Shown here one piece after another: positions 1 through 8,747 of a stretch of DNA of 64,000 nt. The stretch lies in the NCBI RefSeq assembly GCF_000143985.1, contig NC_014364.1, positions 2,418,001 through 2,482,000 on the forward strand, written 5' to 3'. Made by a program: the position numbers and the translations under genes. The notes below the pieces were generated by a model that was not told where the DNA came from, did not search any database, and worked only from the letters and a program-made list of their open reading frames with translations. Positions within the stretch are counted from its first letter, which is position 1. The number at the start of each line of letters is the position of its first letter. This stretch comes from Sediminispirochaeta smaragdinae DSM 11293 (GTDB lineage: Bacteria > Spirochaetota > Spirochaetia > DSM-16054 > Sediminispirochaetaceae).

Positions 1-609
1 CTCCTCCGGAGATGAAGCAAAGCGCAATTGTGCATCTCTATTTATTGCGGTTCCCGACAGGACATTCTCCAGGCATGCCGTTTTTCCGCAGTAACAGAGG
101 ATATCTGCATCAACTCCTACCGGAATGTGGCCTATCTCAGGATGCACTCCGCCTGGAAGGCGAAAGATTTTTCCATCAAGGCGGATCGAACACCCCACTC
201 CAGTTCCGAATGTCAACATGATGGAGTTCCCCGGTGGGGTATCCATGCTTTCAATTTCCCCCAGGTGAGCCGTGTTCGCATCATTCTCAAGCAGGACGGG
301 AACCTGCAGGCGTTCCCGAAGTGCCATAGTGAGGCTGTGCCCTTCAAAACCTGGGAGGGTATAGGGATTTTCAATAACACCTGTCTTGATATTAAGCGGC
401 CCGGAGCATCCAATACCAAGCGAACAAAGCACGCCTCCGGAGTTCTTGAGCATCGTGCCGATCTCTTCAGAAATGGTATCGACGGCTCTTTCCATCCCGT
501 CTATCGAACAGGTCGGAAAGCTTGCAGTATCGATAGGATGCTTTTCGGCATCAAGCAACATGCATTTCATTGATGTTCCGCCTATATCCAAACCGGCATA
601 CACTTTCAA
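1..609 (-). CDS. ROK family sugar kinase, C-terminus cut by window edge
   Basis: Cytoplasmic sugar kinase of the ROK family, likely phosphorylating the sugar brought in by the adjacent ABC importer. About 203 codons are present and the C-terminus lies beyond base 1. The N-terminus reads MKVYAGLDIGGT, the ATP phosphate-binding loop. Further on are the catalytic region LENDANTA, then FGTGVG, HPEIGH and the zinc motif CYCGKTACLE, the ROK CxCGxxxCxE signature. No N-terminal helix-turn-helix precedes the kinase domain, so a kinase is favoured over a NagC/XylR-type repressor. The preferred start is TTG at 609, which overlaps the TGA of the upstream permease and sits 9 nt after GGAGG. A GTG at 603 is the alternative. 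The exact sugar cannot be read from sequence. Confidence 0.9.
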   Translation of the reverse strand, partial: MKVYAGLDIGGTSMKCMLLDAEKHPIDTASFPTCSIDGMERAVDTISEEIGTMLKNSGGVLCSLGIGCSGPLNIKTGVIENPYTLPGFEGHSLTMALRERLQVPVLLENDANTAHLGEIESMDTPPGNSIMLTFGTGVGCSIRLDGKIFRLPGGVHPEIGHIPVGVDADILCYCGKTACLENVLSGTAINRDAQLRFASSPEE

Positions 610-1451
610 TCCTTTACGCCTCCCATCATCAAACCTCTTACAAGAGAACGCTGAAGAAGCAACCCTATGCAGACCGGAGGAAGCGACGCCAAAACGCCCC
701 CTGCGGCGATAAGGTTGTAATTTGATTGTCGACCAGAAGCAAGATTGGAAATCACAACCGGCAAGGTAATTGCATTTTGGCTGTTGGTATAAAGCATTGC
801 ATAAAAATACTCATCCCATGCCATGAGAAGAGAAAGAAGTGCAACGGTACCGAGCGCCGGAAGTAAAAGCGGCAAGACAATAAGTGAAATTCGCTTGGTA
901 AAACCTGCCCCGTCAATGATGGCGGCCTCCTCTAAGTCATAGGGAATGGTATCGATATTTTCTTTGATAAGCCAAACGCAGAAAGGAAGGATGATTGTGC
1001 AATACACAAGGGCAAGTGAAAGAGAGTTATCCAACAATCCTATTCTTGAAAGGATGCGGTATAAGGGCAGCGCATATGCGATAGGCGGCAACATAAAGGT
1101 AAAGATTGAAATCTTGAGAATGATATTCTTCTTTCCCGGATAGCGTGAAAATACCCAGGAAGCGGGAATGGTAACAAACATGGAAATAATGACCGCCGAT
1201 AATGCAGTTTTGAGACTATTTCGGAGGCCGTAGAGAAAAAGTGTGCCTCGACTGTTCAGCCCGACTATCAATAGCCTTTTATATGATGCAATATCAATTT
1301 TCTCGGGAATCCAGTGGAGGGGTTTTGTGGTGAGATCTGCAGATGAGCTCAGCGACATGATGATCAACCAGAGAAAAGGCGAAAGAATATACATCACTAA
1401 AAGGATTACGGCAGCATACTTTAAAACGATGAAAAGTCTATTGGTCCGCAT
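606..1451 (-). CDS. Sugar ABC transporter permease, MalG/CUT1 type
   Basis: Inner-membrane permease of a carbohydrate ABC importer (CUT1 family), 281 aa. It starts with a membrane helix (about residues 10-32) and has five more hydrophobic segments. The cytoplasmic EAA loop that docks the ATPase reads EEAAIIDGAGFTKRISLIVLP (about residues 188-208), matching the EAA-x3-G-x9-I-x-LP pattern. It lies 9 nt downstream of the MalF-like gene, and its stop overlaps the start of the ROK kinase, so the four genes are one operon. No ATPase gene is visible here. Spirochaetes often share one MsiK-type ATPase among importers, but that is inference. Confidence 0.92.
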   Translation of the reverse strand: MRTNRLFIVLKYAAVILLVMYILSPFLWLIIMSLSSSADLTTKPLHWIPEKIDIASYKRLLIVGLNSRGTLFLYGLRNSLKTALSAVIISMFVTIPASWVFSRYPGKKNIILKISIFTFMLPPIAYALPLYRILSRIGLLDNSLSLALVYCTIILPFCVWLIKENIDTIPYDLEEAAIIDGAGFTKRISLIVLPLLLPALGTVALLSLLMAWDEYFYAMLYTNSQNAITLPVVISNLASGRQSNYNLIAAGGVLASLPPVCIGLLLQRSLVRGLMMGGVKD

Positions 1452-1460
1452 GGTACTATC

Positions 1461-2339
1461 CTATGATGATCTTTTTGTCGTGAGTACACGAAGGTACATA
1501 CATATCAATATCATGATCAGAGCGACCATAATAATTGCAAAGGCCGCACCAGATCCCATTCGCGAATTGGTAAAAGCCTCCTGATAGACGAAAATACTTC
1601 CCGATCTTGTCTTATTTGCAGGTCCTCCCTTTGTCATAATGTAGATGATGTCGAATACCTTGACGGTTTCTATGATGCGTAAGACCAGGGCAACCTGGAG
1701 GGAAGGTATGATATGCGGCAGTGTTATATAAAAGAAACGTTGGCCGGCCCCGGCCCCATCGATCTTTGCAGCTTCGATTTGTGACAAGGGTAATGTTTGT
1801 AAGGCGGAAAGCGTGATCAAAGCCACCAAGGAAAAATTTTTCCAGACATCGGCAAACATAATCGACGGTAAAGCCCTACCTGCATTGCTAAGCCAGCTGG
1901 TGTACTCTTTCATAATGCCAAGTTGAAATAGTAGGGAGTTCAGCGCTCCATATTCGGGATTATAGATCAATCTCCACATGATGGCGTTTACCACAGTAGG
2001 AACGGCCCACGGCAAAATGAGCAGTGCCCGTACAAAGCTTCTTCCGACAAAAGGCTGGTGTACCAACAACCCGACAGATGTTCCCAGAACCATTTCTGAT
2101 GTGACAACAACTAAGGCAAACAACAAAGAAACTTTCAAGGAGCTCAGGAATCCATCATCGTGGAAGGCATCTATAAAATTCCGCCATCCAACAAAACTGG
2201 CAGGTTCAAGCCCCATGAGCGTCGTATCCGTAAAGCTGAGAAAAAATGTTTGCAGCAAAGGCCAGCCTATCACTGTCCCCATGATTACAACCATGGGGAC
2301 AATAAGTACATTATACTTCCGAGCTTCTGCGATACTCAT
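1461..2339 (-). CDS. Sugar ABC transporter permease, MalF/CUT1 type
   Basis: Partner permease of the sugar importer, 292 aa, forming a heterodimer with the MalG-like protein in the inner membrane. It has six hydrophobic segments, the first at about residues 9-30. The EAA loop reads IEAAKIDGAGAGQRFFYITLP (about residues 198-218). The ATG follows the binding-protein stop codon with no gap (TAA then ATG), so translation is probably coupled. There is no strong ribosome-binding site of its own. The N-terminal region is short, as in CUT1 permeases for oligosaccharides other than maltose. Substrate unknown. Confidence 0.92.
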   Translation of the reverse strand: MSIAEARKYNVLIVPMVVIMGTVIGWPLLQTFFLSFTDTTLMGLEPASFVGWRNFIDAFHDDGFLSSLKVSLLFALVVVTSEMVLGTSVGLLVHQPFVGRSFVRALLILPWAVPTVVNAIMWRLIYNPEYGALNSLLFQLGIMKEYTSWLSNAGRALPSIMFADVWKNFSLVALITLSALQTLPLSQIEAAKIDGAGAGQRFFYITLPHIIPSLQVALVLRIIETVKVFDIIYIMTKGGPANKTRSGSIFVYQEAFTNSRMGSGAAFAIIMVALIMILICMYLRVLTTKRSS

Positions 2340-3608
2340 TTATTTAATTTCCGAAATTTTCTGCACTGCCTCCTGCAGGGCCTTTTGTGGGGACATGTCA
2401 CCATAAAGTGCAGACTGGATATATTGCTGAAGAATAGCACTTGCTTCCTGATAATTGGGCTCACTGGGGCGAACATTCATAATCGAGAAAGCCTTTTTTG
2501 AGGCCTCGACCAACAGTTCCCTCCCTTCACGAAGCTTGGGATCGTCATACGAGGCTGTCCAAACAGGAAGCTGCAAATTTGAATACGTGTCCTGTACTTC
2601 CTTGCTTGACAGATACAAAATGTACGCTAAGGCTTCTTCGAAATGAGGTGACTTTGCTAAAACGCTCAAGCCCATCGAACCGCTCATTGCTGCAGATTCT
2701 TTGATACCGGAAGCCCCCGGCAGAACCATGACTCCTACATCTTCTTTTTTCAGGCCACTCTCTTTTGGGTCGGTCGCCAAAGCAAACATATACGCCCAGT
2801 TCAATGTAAATGCCGCGTCTCCGCTGGAAAAAACGCGACGTACATCTTCTTCCAGATATTCGAGAGAGTTCGGATTTAATAATCCGCTCTCCTTCAAGTG
2901 TAGAAGGAATTCCAGGGCTTGGACGCCAGTCGTGTCTAAAATATAGTTTCCGTTTTTATCTTGAAAGGAGGCTCCGTAGGCTTCCAGAAAATTGGAATAG
3001 ACACACATGAGGGCCTCTGCTTGGGCAAGACTAAAAACGAAGGGATATTCTACAATCCCTTTTTCCTTTAACGCCTTACCCATGGCTACCATGTCCTCGA
3101 TACTGGTAGGCGGTTGCTGAAAACCCGCAGCTTTCAGCATTGTCGTATTGTAGTAGAGGTACATGGTATCAAGAAACCAGGGAACCCCATACACTTTTCC
3201 CTTCTTTGTTGTAAAGTTCCAGCCGCCTGCCAGAACTCCCTCTTTATATGAAGTAGGTATTTGATCGGTTATATCGCGTAACATCCCTTTGGAAACGTAT
3301 TCGGCGAACCATATATCATCTACGAGTACCGCATCGTAAGGTCTGTTCGACCCATATGCAAGTAGGGTTTTATTTCTCAATTCCTCGTACGGTACAAACT
3401 CTGTATACACCTTGATATTCGGATGTTCCTTCATAAAATCGGCTGTCATATCATTTACGTTTTGTTCCGAATAGGCGGCCTGGGCCATACCCAGGAACCT
3501 CAGCTCAATCTGCTCAGGCCCCTGAGACTCTTTGGAACCGGCCGCAAAAACAGGAGAGAGCGTAAGAGAGCAAAGCAAGCAGACCAGAAATAAACCACCC
3601 TTTTTCAT
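2340..3608 (-). CDS. Sugar ABC transporter extracellular solute-binding protein
   Basis: Periplasmic substrate-binding protein of the importer, family 1 (CUT1 type), 422 aa. A signal peptide covers about residues 1-22: KK at the start, a hydrophobic core, and a likely cut after VFA. Cysteines at 10 and 13 lie inside the core and do not form a clean lipobox. Typical family features include the segment around VDDIWFAEY, and PWFLDTMYLYYNTTMLKAAGF in the hinge region. AAAGGAGG lies 6-7 nt before the ATG. It is the first gene of the operon with malF-like, malG-like and ROK kinase. Ligand not determinable from sequence. Confidence 0.93.
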   Translation of the reverse strand: MKKGGLFLVCLLCSLTLSPVFAAGSKESQGPEQIELRFLGMAQAAYSEQNVNDMTADFMKEHPNIKVYTEFVPYEELRNKTLLAYGSNRPYDAVLVDDIWFAEYVSKGMLRDITDQIPTSYKEGVLAGGWNFTTKKGKVYGVPWFLDTMYLYYNTTMLKAAGFQQPPTSIEDMVAMGKALKEKGIVEYPFVFSLAQAEALMCVYSNFLEAYGASFQDKNGNYILDTTGVQALEFLLHLKESGLLNPNSLEYLEEDVRRVFSSGDAAFTLNWAYMFALATDPKESGLKKEDVGVMVLPGASGIKESAAMSGSMGLSVLAKSPHFEEALAYILYLSSKEVQDTYSNLQLPVWTASYDDPKLREGRELLVEASKKAFSIMNVRPSEPNYQEASAILQQYIQSALYGDMSPQKALQEAVQKISEIK

Positions 3609-3888
3609 CTAATTTCCTCCTTTAGATTTTGATGTATCAATCAAAAGAAGTAAAAACACAATTTTGTTAAGTTGTATTTTATATCCACACAATACACATG
3701 TAAAGGATATTTTATCCATAGCTTATTTTATAATTTTCTTTTGGTGGTTTTTTAATACCATCTCCAAAAAACTTGCGGAAACGATAATGCACGTCTTATA
3801 CTTTTGTATACTTATTTTTACTTCCGCAAAGGCCTCACTCCACATATGGACGGCCGATCTACGGATAGTTACTTCATGGAGTGTGGAT
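3609..3888. promoter_or_regulatory. Divergent promoter region with inverted repeat and candidate MCP promoter
   Basis: This 280-bp AT-rich stretch separates the leftward sugar-import operon from the rightward chemoreceptor gene. I see no convincing gene in it. On the plus strand, TTGCGG (3773-3778) and TTATAC (3796-3801) are 17 nt apart and make a plausible sigma-70 promoter for the chemoreceptor. The -35 is part of TTGCGGAA (3773-3780), whose exact reverse complement TTCCGCAA lies at 3822-3829. This spaced inverted repeat brackets the candidate start site and could be a pair of operator half-sites. The promoter and operator roles are inference. Confidence 0.35.
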
Positions 3889-5970
3889 ATGTACTTAAAG
3901 CATGCGACAATTGGAAACAAGCTTATTCTGGTCATTGTATTATTGCTGCTGGTGATCTGCGGCGGCATGGGCTGTGTGGCCTATCTCAGCGCCGCAAAAG
4001 AGATACAATCAAGTGTCTCGGAATCTCTCGAGGAGATTGCAACGGATTCCGCCAGGTATATTCGTACGGTAATCGACAATAAGCTGCTCGAAATCGAACT
4101 TCTCGCAAGTCAGGAGGCGCTACGCAGCAATAACTGGACAGAGCAAACATCTATTCTTAAGGACAAAGCAACTCAACTCGGATATTTGGGGATGGGGATT
4201 GTCGGGCTGGATGGCACAGCACGCTACCCCGATGGCAGTAGCGCAGATCTCAGCGACCGTGAATATATCAAGAAGGCTTTTACCGGAACAAGCGTAATCT
4301 CCGATGTGATTATCAGCCGAGTCACGAAGCAACCGGTTATCATGTTGGCAACGCCAATCAAGGATGCAAAAGGAGAGATCTCTTCGCTTTTGATCGCCAG
4401 ACTCAGCGGTATCATTCTTTCCGATATTGCAGAAAAAGTCTGTTATGGTGAAGATGGATATGCATACATTATAAATAATCAGGGCATACTTATTGCCCAT
4501 CCCAATAGTGACTGGGTCATTCAGGAACGGAACTTTCTGAAAGAGGGGAAGAACAATCCCGAATTTAAGCGTCTATCTGAAACGATGGAGCGCATGGTTG
4601 CAGGAGAGACGGGCTTTGATGAATATCCCTTTATGGGGGCCGTTCGTTTTTTCGGTTTTGCTCCCATCGAGAAAAACGGTTGGTCCATAGCCATTGTTGC
4701 GTCACGCAAAGAGGTTATGACGGGGACAATAGTGATGGCCAAAAGAATGATCATTCTCTTTCTCGTTTTTCTCCTTGTCGGGATAACGGCGGCTCTCTTT
4801 TTTGCAAGAGGAATCAGCAGGCCCATACAGAAGGTGATGCGTACCTTAAAAACGGTAGCCGAAGGCGATCTAACGCAAAAAGTTTCCGTAAATACCGGGG
4901 ATGAAATCGGCCGTATGAGCAGCAATTTGAACAGCACCATCGATAACCTTAGCGAAATTGTCTCTACCATTCGAGGCAGCGTGGAAGAAACGCAGGGGTC
5001 GATTCAGGAACTGCTTGCAGCAATGGATAAGGCCCAAATTTCTTCCGACGATATTGCTTCACTTGCCGAGAAGGTAAAACAAGCAACCATGAATCAATCA
5101 ACGGTGGTTCAGGAGGTTTCATCCACCATCGAAGAGATCAGCCAGACCATAGAAGCACAAGATATAAAGATCAATTCGCAGGCCGCCAATGTAACGGAAA
5201 GTTCTGCGGCTATCAAACAGATGATCGTCAATATCCGAACCATTGCAGAGGGTCTGGCGGCCACCTCAAAAGAGTTCGAGAGGCTGAACGAGGTTGTCTC
5301 ATCGGGGAGCAGCAATGTACATGCACTTAAAGAGATTATCACCAACCTTTCAAGCCAATCGGAAAGCATTGTTGAAGCAAACGACACGATCACCAATATT
5401 GCTTCACAGACAAATCTTCTTGCCATGAATGCCGCCATTGAGGCCGCTCATGCCGGTGAGGCAGGAAAGGGCTTTGCTGTGGTTTCCGATGAAATAAGAA
5501 AGCTCGCGGAAGTTTCCAACCAGCAATCTCATGTCATATCAGAAGGGTTGACGCTCTTTCGGAATGCGATCGTCTCCTCCGTTTCCGTATCAACGGAGGC
5601 CCAAAGTTCATTTGAGGCCATCGTCGAATCAGTGCGAAGGGTGACACAGATTGAAAAGGAAATACAGGCTTCTCTTGACGAACAAGCGGGGGGAAGTTCT
5701 CAGGTATTGGAAGCTTTGTCGGATATTAGTCAAATTACGGAAGAGGTTCATGCCGGTTCAAACGAGATGCTTACAGGCAGCAGATCCATTCTTCAGGAAA
5801 TAAGTAAACTGGTGGAGATTTCCGCCAACGTCAGGGAATCGGTTCTGGCCGTAGCGGAGAAATCAAAGCAGGTGGATACCGTTGTTCATCAAGCGGTCGA
5901 CCTGCTGAATTCCAGTAACACCGGCATCGCCTCAATGGAAGAAAAGGTATCGCTCTTTAAGACATGCTGA
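3889..5970 (+). CDS. Methyl-accepting chemotaxis protein with extracellular Cache-type sensor
   Basis: Transmembrane chemoreceptor, 693 aa, signalling to CheA/CheW. TM1 is at about residues 10-32. It is followed by a periplasmic sensor of roughly 270 residues with dCache-like features, such as [27 protein letters not shown] and [17 protein letters not shown]2 (about residues 285-310) leads into HAMP (GISRPIQKV...). The C-terminal coiled coil carries the conserved hairpin tip [20 protein letters not shown] and ...[16 protein letters not shown]. The ATG at 3889 is chosen because it begins a normal [14 protein letters not shown] start and has GGAG 7 nt upstream. The open frame continues upstream without coding character. 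No CheR-binding pentapeptide is seen at the C-terminus (ends SLFKTC). Ligand unknown. Confidence 0.95.
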   Translation: MYLKHATIGNKLILVIVLLLLVICGGMGCVAYLSAAKEIQSSVSESLEEIATDSARYIRTVIDNKLLEIELLASQEALRSNNWTEQTSILKDKATQLGYLGMGIVGLDGTARYPDGSSADLSDREYIKKAFTGTSVISDVIISRVTKQPVIMLATPIKDAKGEISSLLIARLSGIILSDIAEKVCYGEDGYAYIINNQGILIAHPNSDWVIQERNFLKEGKNNPEFKRLSETMERMVAGETGFDEYPFMGAVRFFGFAPIEKNGWSIAIVASRKEVMTGTIVMAKRMIILFLVFLLVGITAALFFARGISRPIQKVMRTLKTVAEGDLTQKVSVNTGDEIGRMSSNLNSTIDNLSEIVSTIRGSVEETQGSIQELLAAMDKAQISSDDIASLAEKVKQATMNQSTVVQEVSSTIEEISQTIEAQDIKINSQAANVTESSAAIKQMIVNIRTIAEGLAATSKEFERLNEVVSSGSSNVHALKEIITNLSSQSESIVEANDTITNIASQTNLLAMNAAIEAAHAGEAGKGFAVVSDEIRKLAEVSNQQSHVISEGLTLFRNAIVSSVSVSTEAQSSFEAIVESVRRVTQIEKEIQASLDEQAGGSSQVLEALSDISQITEEVHAGSNEMLTGSRSILQEISKLVEISANVRESVLAVAEKSKQVDTVVHQAVDLLNSSNTGIASMEEKVSLFKTC

Positions 5971-5991
5971 CAGGATGCTGCTGCGTAAAAG

Positions 5992-7251
5992 TTACAACAG
6001 CCCGGTAAGAATTTTTGCAAGTTCCTCAAAGGAGAGTTTTGCCGGGCTGTTTTTCATGGAGGCTTTGGCCGCCAAAGCCGTAAGCTCTTCCTCGGTGAAA
6101 CCGTAGTCGGAAAGTCCGGACAGGGGGTAGCTACGTTGCCACGAAGTAAGGGTTTCGTTGAGAAGTGCAATTCCGCTGTCGACGGCTTCCCGTGCCGCAG
6201 AAAATGCTGCTTCCCGCCCTTTTATATGCCCCGAAAGCAGATAACCGCAGGCGGCATAGCGAATCTTTCCATCGTTTGAAGGTATACGCATCGTTAGCGC
6301 CTTTGTGACAGGTGGAAGCAGCAGACCGCAGGCAACCCCGTGAGGAATAGCGCGATTTCCGCCCAATACTCCGGCAGCACCATGAACGAGGCCTAATCCG
6401 GCGCTTGCAAGGGCTATACCGCTGTAAAAAGCGGCAAGGGCCATATCCGAACGTACCCGGTAGCGCGCCTGTCGATCCTCTTCGGAGAGGTCCTCCCCAT
6501 CCGCTTTTGAAAATTCACAGGCCGAAGGAAAGGCCGTGGAGGAAAGAGAAAGACCGGCAAAGCTATATAAATCGGTAAGTATAGTTGCTTTTGTAGAGAC
6601 CGCAGCCTCGAGCAATTGCGTAACTGCATCCCAACCGGCAGGCGCTGTTACGCCGTAGGGGGCGGCATCAAGGAGCATGGGGTCAAACATTGCCATATCT
6701 GGAATAAGGGCCGGATGACGCATCGATTTTTTAAAGCCCGCTGTTCCGACGGAGGAAAGAACGCTATTTTTCGTGGCCTCGCTACCGGTACCGCTGGTGG
6801 TGGGAATGGCAATGAAAGGAAGACGCGTTCCGGTCGGAATCAGGTCCCCGACCCCTTCAAGATAGCGTCGGGATGGCTCTTCCATCGTTGCACAGGCGGC
6901 AGCAGCCTTAGCCGTGTCGATAACGCTTCCCCCTCCGATGCCGACGACAATAAGTTCGGCTCCCCGCTCTTGCTGATTTTTCTTTATATCGGCGACACAC
7001 CGATCGACCAGCGCAGGCGAAGGCTCGCCGGAAACATGAAAACGTAAAAGTCTAAGATTTTCTTCGTATAGCCCTGCAATGATACGGGAAGAAAGGGGGG
7101 TGCGATCGAAAGAGGAACCGCCGCTTATGAGCGCAACGGTGGAAATAGAATTACCCCACCCTTCTCGAATCACTCTTCCAAGTCGGAGCACACTACCGGC
7201 ACCCATGAGGGTTCGAGGAATGGCTTCCAGCGCAGCAGCTTCTTCATGCAT
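5992..7251 (-). CDS. Iron-containing (group III) alcohol dehydrogenase family protein
   Basis: NAD(P)-dependent alcohol dehydrogenase-like enzyme of the iron-type family, 419 aa, cytoplasmic. The family motifs are clear: the dinucleotide-binding GIGGGSVIDTAKAAA, then PTTSGTGSEAT, and the metal-ligand region with GLVHGAAGVLGG and IPHGVACG. In the first metal segment (GWDAVTQLLEA) the aspartate is kept, but the usual histidine four residues later (DALTH) is glutamine. That may alter metal binding. The ATG lies 2 nt beyond the stop of yhbY, so the two are co-transcribed. The exact substrate (butanol, propanediol, lactaldehyde) cannot be assigned. Confidence 0.88.
   Translation of the reverse strand: MHEEAAALEAIPRTLMGAGSVLRLGRVIREGWGNSISTVALISGGSSFDRTPLSSRIIAGLYEENLRLLRFHVSGEPSPALVDRCVADIKKNQQERGAELIVVGIGGGSVIDTAKAAAACATMEEPSRRYLEGVGDLIPTGTRLPFIAIPTTSGTGSEATKNSVLSSVGTAGFKKSMRHPALIPDMAMFDPMLLDAAPYGVTAPAGWDAVTQLLEAAVSTKATILTDLYSFAGLSLSSTAFPSACEFSKADGEDLSEEDRQARYRVRSDMALAAFYSGIALASAGLGLVHGAAGVLGGNRAIPHGVACGLLLPPVTKALTMRIPSNDGKIRYAACGYLLSGHIKGREAAFSAAREAVDSGIALLNETLTSWQRSYPLSGLSDYGFTEEELTALAAKASMKNSPAKLSFEELAKILTGLL
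5996..6051 (+). terminator. Possible terminator of the chemoreceptor gene inside the ADH 3' end
   Basis: AACAGCCCGG (5996-6005) and its exact complement CCGGGCTGTT (6042-6051) can pair across a 36-nt loop, and the second arm runs into TTT. Read on the plus strand this follows the chemoreceptor stop by 25 nt. The loop is long for an intrinsic terminator, and the sequence also encodes the C-terminus of the dehydrogenase on the other strand, so the function is uncertain. Confidence 0.25.
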
Positions 7252-7253
7252 GA

Positions 7254-7562
7254 TTAGCTCCGAAAAAAAGGAAGTTTTATCTGACGACGATCAGGATCAC
7301 GAGCCTGTCTGAAGAGTATTGCAACATTTCCAATGACGGAGATAAGTTCGGCAGAACATTCATCGGCAAGATAGCGACTCATTTCCCGTTTTTCCTGCTT
7401 GTGATCTACGAAGCGAAGCTTCAGCAACTCGTGCTCATCGAGGGCACGCTCGGTCGCACGAACAATATTATTATTCATTCCCTCTTTTCCCACCATCACC
7501 ACGGGATTAAGGTCGTGGGCCAGCTTGCGTAGATAGGCCCGTTGTTTACTACTAAGTTCCAT
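7254..7562 (-). CDS. yhbY: YhbY/CRS1-type RNA-binding protein
   Basis: Small CRS1-YhbY (CRM) domain protein, 102 aa, the usual full length. YhbY proteins associate with pre-50S ribosomal particles. The N-terminal LSSKQRAYLRKLAHDLNPVVMVGKEG matches the family, and GKEG is the GxxG RNA-binding loop. HELLKLRFVD follows, as expected. It lies between the transglutaminase-like gene (9 nt upstream) and the alcohol dehydrogenase (2-nt gap), inside a leftward operon headed by an acyl-CoA synthetase. The neighbours share no obvious pathway. Confidence 0.92.
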   Translation of the reverse strand: MELSSKQRAYLRKLAHDLNPVVMVGKEGMNNNIVRATERALDEHELLKLRFVDHKQEKREMSRYLADECSAELISVIGNVAILFRQARDPDRRQIKLPFFRS

Positions 7563-7571
7563 CTTTGAAGA

Positions 7572-8747
7572 TTAGCGCGAATGGCGGAAAAAGTCGATCC
7601 CTATCCACTTTGCAGGATCGGCCATCGATGCATCGATCATACCGATAGCAACCTTTGCCGTTGTTTCCGCCACAAGGTAGTTCTTCCCGCCAAAGGCAAA
7701 GCGTGCACCATTTCCTACAACATCGGTACCGACAAGGCTATGGCCATAGACATCAGATACCATGAGAACAGAATCGATCCCGAAATGGTTGAGTACGGCG
7801 GCAAGCAAAAGCCCCCTGCTGTCACAGTCGCCTTCCCCTGATACTGCCACGGCAAGGGGACCGTCGAGATCACTCACCCCCCCACTTCTGCGATAGGAAA
7901 ACCCCTGGACCCAGCCAAGCAGGCGAGAGGCAAGTTCCCGTTTGGTAAGCCCTCCGTCATTATCAGAACGGGAAATCACTCGATCGAGAACCCGATAAAG
8001 GGGATCAAGCCTGTGATAGGAATCCCGGTAAATAATCCGATAGTAACGCTGCCACGCCTCTGCCGCCAGAGGGGTACCGGCATAGGTAACAAGGAGGTTC
8101 GCCTCCCTCTCAATGACCCATGCGGCCGCCTCAATATCCACGCTGTCGTAGACAAGGCTCTCGTGGGAATCCTCAAAGGTGAAAGAACTTAGCCGTTTTT
8201 CGCCTCCATGTTCGTCGAAAAGATAGCTTGTCACAGGTCCCGGGCGAAGCCTGTCATCATCACTCATACTAAAAGAATCAAGTCCTGATAAAAGTACCGT
8301 CGACATCGCCGAAAAACGATCGGGATCGGTTAAGGCCATCAAAACAATATCGAGGCGAGCTCCCTCGATGGCAATCAGATAGCCGTGAAAAGCAATACCA
8401 TCCCCCGGAAAAATGAGAATATCGGAAAAACGTGCATTTCTTTCCCGATAGGAGAAGGCGTCGGTTTGTTGCTCATCCGCGGCCAAAAGTTCGATCAGAT
8501 CATTGACCATGGTATCGGCATCATCCCAGGTATCTCCCTCGTAGATCTTCAGACGAAGGTAACCGCCCTCCCCGGAAGGTGCAAAGGTTACGCTTTGGTC
8601 GTCTCCTCCCACATACTCCCAGCCCGTCGGAGGATCAAGGCCGAGGTTGTTTCCCAAATGTATCGGCCCGGCCCCAACGTGGGGGAGCACAGAAAGAAAG
8701 AAAAGGGCGAGCAGAAGCCATAAAGGGAAGCTTCGGCCCGATTTCAT
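7572..8747 (-). CDS. Secreted transglutaminase-like domain protein
   Basis: Exported protein of 391 aa. A signal peptide covers about residues 1-26 (hydrophobic LWLLLALFFLSVLPHVGA). Residues 1-180 form an unassigned beta-rich domain. The C-terminal part has a transglutaminase/cysteine-protease-like core: GEGDCDSRGLLLAAVLNHFGI carries the candidate nucleophilic cysteine and YGHSLVG the histidine. The acidic third residue is not certain. The ATG abuts the stop of the acyl-CoA synthetase gene (TAG then ATG), so translation is coupled. It may be a periplasmic protease or transpeptidase-like enzyme. Substrate unknown. Confidence 0.75.
   Translation of the reverse strand: MKSGRSFPLWLLLALFFLSVLPHVGAGPIHLGNNLGLDPPTGWEYVGGDDQSVTFAPSGEGGYLRLKIYEGDTWDDADTMVNDLIELLAADEQQTDAFSYRERNARFSDILIFPGDGIAFHGYLIAIEGARLDIVLMALTDPDRFSAMSTVLLSGLDSFSMSDDDRLRPGPVTSYLFDEHGGEKRLSSFTFEDSHESLVYDSVDIEAAAWVIEREANLLVTYAGTPLAAEAWQRYYRIIYRDSYHRLDPLYRVLDRVISRSDNDGGLTKRELASRLLGWVQGFSYRRSGGVSDLDGPLAVAVSGEGDCDSRGLLLAAVLNHFGIDSVLMVSDVYGHSLVGTDVVGNGARFAFGGKNYLVAETTAKVAIGMIDASMADPAKWIGIDFFRHSR

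Noticed and set aside
3664-3888. Upstream extension of the chemoreceptor frame
   Set aside because: The added 75 residues are hydrophobic and tryptophan-rich without family match, and the ATG at 3889 has a ribosome site.
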